Positions 52,790 to 64,000 of a stretch of 64,000 nt of DNA are shown piece after piece (position 1 is the stretch's first letter; each line of letters opens with the position of its first letter). The notes under the pieces were generated by a model, which saw only the letters and a program-made list of their open reading frames with translations, was not told the origin of the DNA and made no database searches. The DNA comes from Anastrepha obliqua (taxonomy: Eukaryota > Arthropoda > Insecta > Diptera > Tephritidae). The translations under genes were made by a program, and so were the position numbers. The DNA is taken from assembly GCF_027943255.1 (NCBI RefSeq), contig NC_072893.1, positions 17,258,001 to 17,322,000 on the forward strand, given 5' to 3'.

Positions 52790-53050
52790 ATATTCTATGC
52801 TTGCCTTTATTCGACACTTTGGTTGAGACTTTATTGATCCATATACGCTAAAGTTACTATTTACCTCACTTGTGCGAACTTAGTAGGATTATGGTGTCTT
52901 TATATGGGGGCCGCATCACCTCTGTCATATTATTAGACCTGAATGAATTCAAAAACATTTTCTACGTTTCGTTCACAGATCACTTAACTTTTTTTGATCC
53001 GATTCCTTTGTATGTTACAAGATCCGTCTTAATAAATTTAAAGTAACTAA
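52790..53050 (+). pseudogene. Jockey-like LINE reverse-transcriptase fragment
   Basis: The plus strand reads FIDPYTLKLLFTSLVRT (about 52,832-52,880), two stops, DYGVFIWGP (about 52,888-52,914), IQKHFLRFVHRSLNFF (about 52,949-52,995) and PLYVTRSVLINL after a frame change. These are the post-YADD blocks of jockey-type LINEs, the same region as the minus-strand fragment at 44.8-45.0 kb. Confidence 0.6.
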
Positions 53051-53089
53051 AAACTAGCAGAATTATTCTTTTAATCTCCTCTATCTCTG

Positions 53090-53400
53090 GTAACATCAGT
53101 GATGTAATACACTCAAGGATGATGGATTATATGGTTTGACCGTTTGAAGCAAAATTCTGAGAGTAACTGAGAGAACCCCACACAATCGGGGATTCGGCAG
53201 CATAATTCTGCCCGCTGATTTCACACGTATTCTTACACTCGTTGAATCAGTCTTCTTACAAAGGGCAATGAAGTTTTTTGCGCTTAAGCCTCCAGAACGG
53301 CCAGTTTTTGGTGTGACAGTCCGTTTGCTATACTCGAGAAAACCAGTTTCTTCAAATTTTTTCACCAAGCTTTGAATGCTCGAAACATTCGGACGATTAG
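53090..53400 (-). pseudogene. IS630/mariner-like transposase N-terminal fragment
   Basis: The minus strand reads NRPNVSSIQSLVKKFEETG (about 53,340-53,395), the first helix-turn-helix of this group, then GRSGGLSAKNF and a second HTH-like region ending TLRILLQTVKPYN (about 53,115-53,160). No catalytic core follows. It could belong to the same family as the fragments at 10, 22.6, 27.5 and 63.8 kb, but no overlap exists to prove it. Confidence 0.55.
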
Positions 53401-53404
53401 TTCC

Positions 53405-55235
53405 ACCAAAAAAATTATTTATTTTGCGAATGTTTTTCCTAAAGATTGCTCATTTTTATAACATCTTTCGATAACTTTACTGCGTTGTTCTATCCTGTGA
53501 ATTTGTACATCTGTCTACTTTACAAATGGCAAAGATTACATATGAAAGGAGCGACAAGGAATTATTCACTACTCACATCTAGTCGTCACTTTTGAAGAAC
53601 TTTTGCTAGCGAAAAATGCTTTTTTTAAAGAACTTATACTAGCTAAAAATCCGTTTTTGTTTTTTGTCTGTAGGAAGTCATGTATTTCTACATCTATTAA
53701 TAATAAATAGAGAAATAAATGAATACTATTCGAGCTCTATATGGAATAGTGCATTAATCTCTTTTATGCACTCCATCACTTAAAATGCTTTAATTTTTAA
53801 TACAACTTCGTTCTCCTTTTCATACTTTTATGCACCAGAGCATAGTTGAAAATCCTCTCCTATTTCATAGCAGGCATTTGCCTCAGGGACTAGCAGCTGG
53901 CCAGTAGAAGGGAAAAACGATAAAAAAAGTGCTCGCCCCTTATGAAAGACACTTTTTAATTACATTTAAGCGTCATGAAAAATAAAAGTTAACTCCCCTT
54001 AGACAGTATTTGTCAATTACAGGGATTCATTGAATTAAATTTAACTGCAATCATTGACAAATTAAAAAATACACATTTACACGCATTTACATACTTCCAT
54101 ATGCATAGAAACATAGTTCCATAAGCTGAGGTGAAAGTGGCGCTCTAAAGGACTGCACACTTTGGAATCACTTGAACCAGCAATTAGTGTGACTGGAGCA
54201 GGCGACTTGCAGTGAGGATGTGCATATGTATGTATATGAGTACACACAAACACACTTACACATGCAATCTATAGTACATATATAGCAATTTCATAATAAT
54301 ATTTCATTTACCCAACAACAATAAAAACCAACACTGCATCAGCAGAAGTCATCATCATCATGCATAAGTAAATAAAATGGCATACAACACCACAGCTATG
54401 CAGAAGAAATAGTGCTAAAGTAGTACAGCACAGTCAAGCAAAAATATTTGCTAAGAACTTTGGTGCAAAAAATGTAAAATATCTGAAAGCTTTCACTAGC
54501 TAAATTATGCTTTCACGACAGCAGTATTTTGTGGTGCTGTGCTTGGCTGCAGTTGTCTGTTGGCACACATTACGACTACCCATTCGTATTGATGTCACTT
54601 GCAATTGCGCCATGGGTCACAGTGGCAACTGTGTTTTTGTGGTGAAAATAAAATTCATATAGCAGTTACTCGTACGAACACGAAGGAAGGAAGGAAGGAA
54701 GAGAGTAGGGAAGAAAAAATGAATTAAATTGAAGTTGTGCGGCATGTTTGTGACGTTTTATTTTAGGCTCCCTAAGGAAGCGTTTAGGATGTGCCAAATG
54801 GTGACAGGCAACGGAAGATTGAGAAGTGCAGTGAAGAAGCGAGCGCAAAATAGAGTACACTGTGTGTGTGTGTGTGCAGTTGCTGTATGTACATACAATA
54901 CATACACATTTGCCATATTGTGCCATTTGGTGGCGCACCAGAGTTAGTCAAGCCTAGCAGCAAATCCAATTATCAAGTCGCCAGCAATGGTGAAAGCAGC
55001 CACAGGACGAAATATAAGCGCTGTAGGTTTATTAGTAATTGTACACTCATACGGTGGGGGATCTAAAAAAATCACTCTGAGTGGTGGTCTGTATTTAGTT
55101 AGATTTGGTTTGTGTGTGCTTAGAAAAGATTTTATTTCCACTAGACTGAAATACGACAGGCTGTCTTCGCAAAATTTTATTTTATTAAATTTATTTATGT
55201 ATTAAATTTTTGACATTTTTTTCAAACATTGTAAA
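53405..55235. other. Unique-looking non-coding stretch with microsatellites
   Basis: It contains ATC triplets near 54,349, a GAAG run at 54,681-54,702 and a TG run at 54,861-54,877. Overlapping open frames of 60-90 codons on both strands at 54,666-55,205 have no domain. No gene is supported. Confidence 0.4.
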
Positions 55236-55239
55236 AACA

Positions 55240-56330
55240 CAGATCGTGGAAGTTAATGGTATCGGGACCATTTCCCTCTGTCATGGCTGAGATTTTGGAG
55301 TGGTCACTGGCTGACTCAGTCGCTGGACTGGCAGCTGCGGCTACAGAGTCAACTCTAACAAAACGGAGCTGGTGCTATTTACCTGAAACAATAAATCTCC
55401 ATACTTTAGACTTCCCAAATTAAACAACTATCGTTCTACTGCTTTCATCGAAAGTTAGGAATCTTGGAGTGTTACTTGGCTCCAAACTCCATTGGTAACT
55501 ACACAATGAAAATCGAGTAAAGAAAGCCAGTATAGCTTTCTACTCTTGCAAATCTACGTTCGGAAAAAAATGGGGACTCAAGCAAGCCACAGGTTGTGCT
55601 TCGTACTACGTAGCCGTACTGCCAATTTTAATGAATGCCTGGTAGGGTGAGAAGCTCTTCGGAAGGGCAATAATATCACTAAACTGGCAACTGGCGAGAG
55701 TGTAAAGGACTGCATGTATTGACATTACTGTAGCACATAGAACTTGCCGCAGCCTGCCCTGAATATCGTCTTGCACTTACTACCTATCGACTTTTACGCT
55801 ATTTGCATCGCTACTCAAAGTGCAATAAGGTAAAGGAGGTTGGCCTCTGGAGGCGAGGCAGTCTCTCAAGGGAAATGGTAGCATTTTTGGGCAGTTAACA
55901 CTGTATTTCTCTGAACTTCGTACAAATCGCTCTATCCGCAAACTAGAGTTTGAGGGTCGTGATAGGGCAATTTTTCCAAGTTGGCAGGATTGGAACGAGG
56001 AAAAAATCTGCACCGAAGCTGGTACCCTTGTCTTCACTGACGGCTCAAAATTGTAATCGGCAGCCAGAGCAGCGGTTTTCTCTAAATCAGCCAATTCTTA
56101 TATTTCCTTAATCTTGCCGAATACTGCTAGTAGTTTTTAGGTAGAAGTCTTTGTGAGCCTACAGGCATGCAAAATGCTTAGGTAACGTGGGAGCGAGGAA
56201 GATATTAACCTTTTTCTCGATAGTCAAGATGCCATGGTGCACATCCACACTAGTCAACTCATGAAAGGAGGAGATCAGATCTCTTGCGTGTGCAGGTAAC
56301 ACTTCTCTGATCTGGGTTCAAGCGGTTTCT
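55240..56330 (+). pseudogene. LINE pseudogene: RT end and RNase H domain
   Basis: The plus strand, with at least ten stops and several frame changes, reads VNSNKTELVLFT (about 55,347-55,382), KVRNLGVLLGSKLHW (about 55,450-55,495), KKASIAFYSC...GKKWGL (55,524-55,580), AVLPILMNAW (about 55,615-55,643), IFPSWQDWNEEKI, LVFTDGSKL (first RNase H Asp, about 56,028-56,055) and LFLDSQDAMVHI (about 56,210-56,248). The order and content match I/jockey-type LINEs with RNase H. It is an old copy. Confidence 0.75.
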
Positions 56331-56570
56331 ATAGCTTTGTTTAAGTGATTATAACTTCCCTATTTTCAATCCCATTTTTCCAGAAGTGACTTATTTTCTT
56401 GTTAAAAGGCCATACTTTGAAATAATTTTTTGTCAAATACCACAGGTACAAATAAAGTAAGCAATGTGCAACTTTTCCTTGACGTAGTTAATGGTCAGTA
56501 AACAATCAGCCTACGAAAAAATCTGCCACCTTCAATCCCTTTGATATGCTGTTCCAGTTACAAGTATAAG

Positions 56571-57480
56571 TAAAAGGCGGCGCAAAATTAATCATCCAAT
56601 TTCCAAAAAAAAATTTTATTTATAAAGTTTAATTTTTATTAATAACTCTTTTACTAAATTAAAGAATTAAAGAATTAATCATGCAATTTACAATTTTTTT
56701 CGTTTTAATTTTTTAATAATTATATATATATTTTTAAAATTATAAATTTAAATTTATAACAACAAAAAAAAATAATTTTTTAATATTTTTTTTTTTAAAT
56801 AACTTTTTTATTAAATAAGAAAAGTATTAAATTTTTTTACTTTTAAATTTTTATTTTTTTAAAAACGTTTTTACTACAAAAAATTATTAACAAATTAATT
56901 CCTCAATTAAAATTTTTTTATTTTTATTTTTTTAATTTAAGTTTTTTAATAACTTTTTTACAAAATAAAATAAGGATTTAAGGAACTAGTCATCCAATTT
57001 ACATTTTTTTTCATTTTAATTTTTTTAATAACTTTTTTTCTAAATAAAACCAAAATTATAAATAAATCATATAATTATAAAAAACTTGTTCAAAAAAAGT
57101 TATTTTTAAATTTAAATTTTGTTTTATTTATTAAAATTTTTTTTTTTTTTATTTTGAAATTTTAATTTTTTTAATAACTTTTTTACTAAATAAAAAATTA
57201 AATTATTAAACTTATTTTATTTTTAATTTTTTTTTTAAAATTATTTAAAAATTATTCATTCAATTTAAACTTTTTTTTTAATTTTAATTTTATTTTTAAT
57301 AACTGTTTTATTAAATAAAAAAAAAAAATAACTTTGAGTGATGAAAATCTTTATTTTGATTTGCATAATGTTTGTATACTCCAGCAGTCTACTTCACAAG
57401 TGTCAAATATGACTGACGTACGACACCATTTGCAAAAATTATAAATTTTCTGTTCACGTGACTAATTTTGCGCCACCTTA
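56571..57480. mobile_element. GGCGCAAAATTA family element with AT-rich tandem interior
   Basis: GGCGGCGCAAAATTAATCATC near 56,576 and its inverted counterpart GACTAATTTTGCGCCACC ending near 57,477 form inverted ends about 900 bp apart. The interior (56,600-57,330) is a degenerate array of TTTTTAATAACTTTTTTACT + AAATAAAA with about 80-bp spacing. The right 180 bp matches 40,425-40,610 in reverse. No transposase. Confidence 0.7.
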
Positions 57481-57484
57481 TGTA

Positions 57485-59035
57485 TAACATAAAATATCCA
57501 TACAAGCCGCCATCATGTGGCAGCCTTCCATTGGAAACACATGCCCTCGCGTATTTGCTGCAAGCGATTTCTTGTGGCACGTCGTTTACTTGTTAGCTTC
57601 ATTTATTAAAACGCTCCAACATTTTTTCCCCCATTCAAACACTTAGACTGCATATTCCTTCGTGTGCACATTCAGTTATTCCTTGATTTGTGCGCTCCTC
57701 CATTCATTCATTGCTCGCAACTGCAGTTTATTCTCCTCCTTTCCTGTGATTCGGTGTTTTTTATTTTTTCCCCCTTTTTATTTCTGATTATTTTTCCCTT
57801 CTTGTTTTTGTTTTTTATAGCAATATTTCTAGCTTTTTGTTATGTGTTTCTAGATAATAGTTTTCCCACCATCCGGTGCCTGACGAAAGATGCTTGTTGT
57901 CTCGTGTTGATGACTGCCAGCTATCAACAGGATAACTACGGCAATGCATGTCACTTTCTAGTATTTGATGAATGCACTCATGTCCATGCTAGGGGATTGT
58001 GTGTCCTTTTGGTGTGCATTCGCTTGCTGCGTCGTCTGGCTTGTAAGCGTGAAAACAATTTCTTCTTGCTTCTTAAAGAATTCGTCCTAGTTTTCCTTTG
58101 ATTTGCACACTTCTGGCTTTTTTATCAATTTTTGTTTTTTTATTTTTTTTAATTTTCTTTACCTTGCACATTCGTCTTCGGCAGGGTGCATTGTAAAATG
58201 ATTATTGCTTTTAAATCCTTATTATTTATTCCGTTTCATGTTCTTCCACGGCTCTGCGTATTAATTTCTGTCGGTTGTAAATAAGAAAATGATTTATGTG
58301 CTCGTCAGATTGCATGCAGCAGTGATGTGTAGCTGCTCGATGTTGCAGCAATTTGTTTGGCTTACCGCACTTAAGCCTCCTCAGCGAGTAGTAGGATAAG
58401 AATATTGCGAAGAAAACAAGAGAAAATTCTTGAGTAACTTCAGTTTATCCCTAAAATAAATTACCTTTTACGCGAAAAAAAAAAAAATAATTTCTTAGTC
58501 TCACTTACTTTCTAACAATCCTTTAAATCCCGAAATTCGGGGGCAGGGTGGAAAGTTTCCGTCTTGATCCAGAAGTCTAGTGTCAACTGTATGTTTGATT
58601 TTTTATTGGCATTCCATTACAACCTTCTTGGCTAGATTGCATGGCAAAATTCAGATCGATTCGAATACGTTTGATAAGTTATTAGCGAAAATGCCTCCGG
58701 ACATACGTGAAATTGAAGAAATCCGGTCATAACATACTTTGACTTAAAATTTTATTTCAAAACAAAGCAGAAATGGTTTGTACACTGAAGTAGACTTCCA
58801 CATCATATTAAATAGTCAAATGCAACAGGTTTTCAAATAAAACAAAAAAACCTAATGAGGGAGTCCCGTATGCTTGAGGTTATAATGGTAGACTTTATTG
58901 AAAAAATGATGAAATGCTATTAAAATGAGTATTTTGAGGACGTTGACTCTACTAACTTACTATAATGCATTAGATATCCGTTATGAGAAATATAATAGTC
59001 TTGATGGAAATCACAATAAAAAAATAATAATAATA
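57485..59035. other. Unique-looking non-coding stretch
   Basis: Sequence of more balanced composition to about 58,440. The 145-codon frame at 57,664-58,101 is dominated by Phe/Leu/Ile from T-rich DNA and has no recognisable domain. An imperfect palindrome CCCGAAATTCGGG lies near 58,529. No gene is supported. Confidence 0.35.
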
Positions 59036-59039
59036 AATT

Positions 59040-61400
59040 TAAAAAATTAATAACTTTTTATCAGAGTCAAACTTCCATGTTTTGAAATAATATTTAAAAA
59101 GACATTTAAGAGAGTTTTTCTTCATCAAATTTGTAAAAAATATGCGAAATGAAAAATTTCAAAAAAACAGTTTTCTTTATTAGGCGCAAATCTTTTATTT
59201 AGTAGGTAAATAAATTTAAAAAGATAATTTTTTATCATTCCGGAAACTTTTATATTGAAAACAAATTTTAATTAAAAAAAATGCATATCTTTTATCAGAC
59301 TGGAGAAATATCAAAGAACGGGTTTATTAGATAGCTCGGAAAATTTAGTGTTGAAAAATTAAATGAAAAAATCCAAAACAAAATTTTTTTCTTCGTTAGA
59401 TCAGAAACTTCGATCTTGAAAAGTGAAGTGAGAATAGGAAAAAATGTATATCACCTTCGAAAAAATTCCAAAAATATGGGTTTCTTTATCAGCCACGAGA
59501 CATTTATATTAATAGTTAAATGAAAAACAGCCAAATCATCCAAACAACTTTAACCGGGCAGAAACTCAAAAGTGGGAAAATAAAATGCGAAAATATAAAA
59601 AATTGTCAGTTTATAAACTTTCATATTGAAATATAAAAAAAATTCTTTTATCAAACAAAAAAACTTTTGATTGGAAAAAATCAAATTTTTTAATTAAAAA
59701 AACTGGGGTTTTTATTAGCCTGGAAAAATTCTAAAACAAAGGTTTCTTTATCAGACCTGAAACATTTTTATTGAAAAATTTAATGAAAAATATCCAAAAC
59801 AAACATTTTTTTCTTTATCAAGTCGGAAACTCAAATGTTGGAAAAAAAATTAAAAATCAAAAAAAGAAATGTTTTCTTTATCAGGTTGAAAACGTTTATT
59901 TTGGAAAGTAAAATAAAAAAATCTTAAAAAAAATGTTTTTTTCCAATGTTTAAATAAAAGAAAGAAATTAAAAAAAACTATCAAGTTGGAGCCCTTATTA
60001 TATTAAAAAATAATGAAGAAAAAAATCCAAAGAATTTTCTTTTTATTTTATCACATTCAAAACTTTTATATTGAAAAAAAGTAACAATAAAAAATAAATG
60101 TATTTCCTTCTTCAAGAAAACTTCCTAAAACAGAAAAGATATTCTTTATCAGACTAGACTAACTTACATATATTGAAAAGCAGAAAAAAAAAATCCGAAG
60201 AAAAACTTTCTATCAGGTTGAAAACTTTTATAATGAAAAATCAAATTAAAACCACTCCGAAAAAAAATTTTCGATATCACATTGAAAACTTGTATTTGGA
60301 GGAACAAAATGAAAGAAAAGTAATTGTTTTCCTTGATCAGGCTGCACATTTTTATATTGAAAAAAAAAAAAACATAAATGTGTCTCCTTTATTAGGCTGG
60401 AAAACTTTAAGAACAACTTTATTTATTAGGCTAGAAATATATGAAATTAAAAAACAAAATTAATCAGGCTGACAATTCCACATTAAAAATTTAAATGAAA
60501 ACAATTCCAAAAGCGTTTTTTTCTATATCAAATTGGAAACTTTTATTTTGAAGCATAAAAACAAAAGAAAAAATGTGTCAGTTTGAAAAAATTAAGTTAA
60601 ATTATTCCAAAAAGCATTTTTTTCTGTTCAAATCAGAGACTTTTATTTTGAAGCACAAAAATAAAAGAAAAAAAATTAAAAACGAAAGAAAAAAATCTTT
60701 TTGTTTATCAGGTTGCAAATTTTTATCTAGAAAAAAAATATGTCGCCTTTATTATAGTCTCGGAGCTGGTAAGCATTTTTGAGCAGGTATTTGAGGCACA
60801 ATGAAAATCATCTAGAATACTGTTTTATGTTATCTAAATACAGAAACACAGACCTGGCTAAGGGGTAGCGGGGCTAAACCAACCCTTTAACTAAAAAAAA
60901 TATATTTTGTATGCAAAAAATGTTTTTGAGGCACTTTGAAAATTTAATATGTTAAAATTGAATGTTTGAAAAAAAAATAAGCCAGATTATTTGGTTGGGT
61001 CTGAAACTTTGCCAGGTGATTGCACAATAAGTTTTTAAAAAGTGAAAAAATGTTTTAGAGGCACGTTGAAATTTTTACCACATATTATTTATAATAAAAA
61101 AAAAAAATATTGTCGAAAAGACAGAGTGCTCTGATGGGACTTTCTACCTACCAGGTGTTCAGCTAGGAAACTTCAAAATAAAATTTTCTTCTTTAAGCTA
61201 GAAACTTTTATAAAGTGAAAAATTAAAAAAAGAATCAAATTTATCAGGTTGATAACTTTTATATAAAAATACATTTTGAAAAAGATCCCAAAAAGCAGTT
61301 TTTCGTATCAAATTGAAAACTTTTATTTTGAAGCGCAAAAATTATAGAAAAAAATTAACAAAACCAAAAAGAACATTTCTTTATCAGGTTGGACATCTCC
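59040..61400. repeat. Long AT-rich tandem array, ~63-bp unit
   Basis: The phrase TTTCTTTATCAGGTTGGAAA + CTTTTATATTGAAAAA recurs from about 59,056 to 60,770 (for example 59,228, 59,481, 59,747, 59,812, 59,875, 60,046, 60,140, 60,208, 60,332) with steps mostly of 55-70 bp or multiples, then again at 61,185-61,390 after a diverged gap. I estimate 25-30 degenerate units. Short frames inside are repeat-derived. Confidence 0.8.
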
Positions 61401-61404
61401 AACA

Positions 61405-62985
61405 AATCCACGTATTTGTTCGTTTTTATTTGTTCCTAATTTGATCTTGCTCTGCTTTTCGTTTATCGCTCAATAATCTCCCTTTTTCTAACAGAATTTG
61501 AATAAATTTCCATGCAAAAATTTTTTATACATACCTAACTGTATTATTTGCTCAATGATTCGACATTTTTCCACTCCTACTAAAATGTTTTTATTATTAT
61601 TTAATTTTTTTTTTATTTTCTACTTATTTCTTATTATTGCATTATTTGGGTGTTTTCTGTTCGTGTGTGTGCAAAAGCTGTACACTTTTCGATTACGCCC
61701 AAACAGCAAACAGCGCTTCGTTGCCTTCGTTTTATATCCTTAGCTCATTTTACTAGGTGTATTATTGCCCTGAGATTCTTTACTAAGAGTATTTCACCTT
61801 CTTGCCACCCACAAACCGGCACACAAATTCTAAATAACTATTTTGCGTGCACAGTTCCTTCAACTATTTTGGCACTATAAGGATTCCCAGCCTTTATTTA
61901 CTTACATATCTATTTAAGGTATTTGGTAAACCTGCATTTTTACGTCGAATCTTCGCTTGCAATTTTAGGCGGTCATTGACTGTCTGTCACACATTTTGTT
62001 TGTGTGCATTTTTTCCTTCAGCCAGTACGAGTATGTGTGTACGTCTATACATAACTTTGCAGGCTATGAAGTGAATTTTATTTAAGGTCACTGTAGAACC
62101 ACTTATTGAATAATAATCTCCCCACATTATGGTTGGGCATGAACTTGAAATTTTTATGCGGGCGTTTTGTGATTGCATAATATTGAGGAAATAAGGAAAA
62201 AAGGAAGTAAGATGGAAGAAAAGACTTGTTCGATGTGAACTCAGCAATAACTTTTGAAATTCCATGGAGAACGAAAATCAGCAAATTCTTAAAAATACTG
62301 GGTAGTAAAATCGTTGTACTGAATCGAATTATGTTATATACCAATTTGTATCTTCAAAATGAGATCTTACTCGCTTAAAAGTATGCAGATTTCAATCAGA
62401 GTACTTTCAAAGAAATTTAGTTTTCCGAATCAAGTCGGTTGGATTTGGATTGCCTTTAAAATTGGTTGGGAGAACAAATCCGATTTTCTTGTCACTTATA
62501 TATATTTGGGCAAAATAGATATTTCAAGCCGTAATGATAAATCTCCAAATAATAATAGATATGTCTACCTATTAAATTTAAGGTCAAAAGGATAGTCTCG
62601 CTACTCCTCTTCAAGGCTCCCAGACTACTCAAGAAATATGGCTTTATTAACATAATTGGCCCAGAAATGTGATACATGAAAATAGCCTAAGAAATACTTT
62701 ATATTTTCTTCTGTCGCTTGATAGAAGACGCTTGTAAGACCCTTTATAGTCATTCGTTGTCTTTATAAATCTTAGTTCACAATCTGTAGTACCTAAACCT
62801 AACGTAACTTTTCCAATATGGGTGTGAGAAACCATTTTTCCATTTCTATTTCTATCCTGTTGAGAAAGATCTCAGCTCTTTTTGCACCAATGAACCTCAT
62901 TAGCTATTTTGTAATTTCCCGTATCCTACCGATGGTCTCTTCATATTTTTTTCCGATCTCTTTGAATGACTCAGAAGTCGCTAAA
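61405..62985. other. Non-coding stretch
   Basis: No domain-bearing frame, element end or RNA gene was recognised. The frames at 61,498-62,074 and 62,359-62,595 are short and unsupported. Confidence 0.35.
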
Positions 62986-62989
62986 ATTG

Positions 62990-63672
62990 TCTATTCTCAA
63001 CAGTGTCCAAGTAACATACAGACATAGTGACATAGTGATATTGCTGGGATCTGCGAAGCCGACGACCTGGCCAGACAAGGGACCTGTGAGGCAGTGTACC
63101 TGCAAAAGGAGAGGATCGGGATCCCCTTGACAACCTGCGCTCTACTCCTGGAAGCATGAGCTTTGCACCAACTCAGCGAGCGCTGGGCAAGTACACGAAC
63201 GTGCAAGGTCGCGAAGTCCTTCTGGCCACGTTTGGATTGGAGGCGTTCGGGGGATATTCTGAGGATGACAAAATCTCATCTTTCAAATTTCGTGGGCATC
63301 CTCACGGGGCACTGTCCTCGAGGTACACATGCCGTGAGACTCGGAATTATTTCGAGTCCTTTTTGCGTCAGCTGTATGGAGAATGAGGTGAAATCATCTC
63401 AGCACCTGCTCCTTAGCTGCCTAGCTCTCGCGGTACTAAGATTCAAGCATCTTGGCTGTCACTTCTTTTCGGCGCCTGCTAATATAGCAGGTCTTGATAT
63501 CAAAAATCTGATGAACTTCATCAGCAGCATAAAGAGGCTAACACAAGCGCAAATTAGTCACCGTTCATGGTCTACACACCTCTTTTTTGCGGGTTTTGCA
63601 GCCCATTTTTCTTTGAAAATGGTGATGCGAACCCCATTTCGGTCAATGGTGAGCGCTACAGAGGCATCATAA
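62990..63672 (+). pseudogene. LINE RNase H end and C-terminal Cys/His region
   Basis: The plus strand begins in the last RNase H block (ICEADDLARQGT, about 63,047-63,085), has one stop (about 63,158) and then stays open for 169 codons. VGILTGHCPRGTHAVRLGI lies at about 63,289-63,345, then CVSCMENEVKSSQHLLLSCLAL (about 63,363-63,430) and a VLRFKHLG block. This is the C-terminal Cys-Cys-His-Cys region of I/R1/jockey-type LINEs. With only one stop it is younger than the copy at 55 kb. Confidence 0.75.
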
Positions 63673-63789
63673 GCGATTTTTTGTGATCGGAAGTTTAAGA
63701 CATGGCCTTTGGTGGTCTTTGGTTTCAGCAGAGTGGTAAGCTATCTTACGCATTCTATGCTACCATCAATTTTTTTTGGCGCCAAGCTC

Positions 63790-64000
63790 GGTAATCGTGC
63801 CATCTCGGAGTTGCGATTTGAAGCGGTTCGACTTTTTTTGGGGGTGTTGCGAATACCCGTTACGACTATTAACGAAGGTCCATGAAGGTGACGGACTATT
63901 AACCAGTCAGTCGCTAAAGGTGAACATCGAGCAAGCCATTTGAGAGATAGAATCAGAAACCGTCATCAAGTTCAGTCGAGGTAGTCACTTGAATGAAATC
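63790..64000 (+). pseudogene. mariner-like (IS630-type) transposase C-terminus, cut by window edge
   Basis: The plus strand reads PSRSCDLKRFDFFWG (63,800-63,844), matching the third catalytic block of this group, then SLKVNIEQAI (stop) EIESE and SRGSHLNEI up to the last base. It resembles the C-termini at 10,066 and 27,600. The rest of the element lies outside the window. An in-frame stop is present at about 63,940. Confidence 0.65.

Noticed and set aside
57664..58101. 145-codon open frame as a membrane-protein gene
   Set aside because: T-rich DNA gives runs of Phe, Leu and Ile; no domain, no clear gene context and no homologue recognised.
59040..61400. CRISPR-like array
   Set aside because: Repeat units are degenerate and AT-rich with no unique spacers of constant length, and the genome is eukaryotic.

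Overview
The window looks like about 64 kb of insect nuclear DNA from a higher fly; a tephritid fruit fly is my best guess. The reasons are the AT-rich intergenic sequence, the abundance of Tc1/mariner, pogo/Tigger and non-LTR remnants typical of flies, a tRNA-derived SINE with a TA-rich tail, and a gypsy/17.6-type env-bearing retroelement with a tRNA-Ser-like primer binding site. The species assignment is inference. I found no convincing host protein-coding gene. Almost everything recognisable is a mobile element or its debris, set in AT-rich sequence and degenerate tandem arrays.

Left part (1-18.6 kb): an ~88-bp tandem repeat, several minus-strand LINE 3' ends with trinucleotide tails, two LINE reverse-transcriptase pseudogenes, a broken copy of a conserved metazoan protein family of unknown function (5.77-7.21 kb) cut at its 5' end by a small MITE, an internally deleted mariner-like element (10.0-10.5 kb), a truncated Tigger-type element (13.1-14.8 kb), a complete SINE with target-site duplication (15.7-16.0 kb), a chain of mariner, Tc1 and LINE fragments, and two TTAA-associated repeats.

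Middle part (18.6-37.2 kb): more LINE debris, including a 5'-truncated jockey-like insertion with a perfect 12-bp duplication (23.3-23.9 kb). A complete 1.28-kb mariner with an intact 344-codon transposase (25.7-27.0 kb) is nested in a TTAA-flanked element. A second Tigger copy (27.9 kb onward) has its right terminal repeat split by a structurally complete errantivirus-like retrotransposon (30,224-37,171). That element has two nearly identical LTRs, a PBS, a PPT and open gag, pol and env frames. The two intact autonomous elements (mariner and LTR element) and the nesting order are the main results.

Right part (37.2-64 kb): AT-rich arrays with periods of about 36, 63, 80, 100 and 110 bp, alternating with LINE fragments, Tc1/mariner fragments, MITEs with G-rich ends, SINE fragments and unique-looking non-coding stretches. 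A mariner-like C-terminal fragment runs off the right edge.

Genes that work together are confined to the LTR element: Gag (capsid), Pol (protease, reverse transcriptase, RNase H, integrase) and Env (a fusion-type membrane glycoprotein). The mariner transposase acts on its own terminal repeats. The density of mixed-orientation TE fragments makes a piRNA cluster or pericentromeric heterochromatin a reasonable hypothesis that the sequence alone cannot settle. Boundaries of degenerate fragments are approximate.
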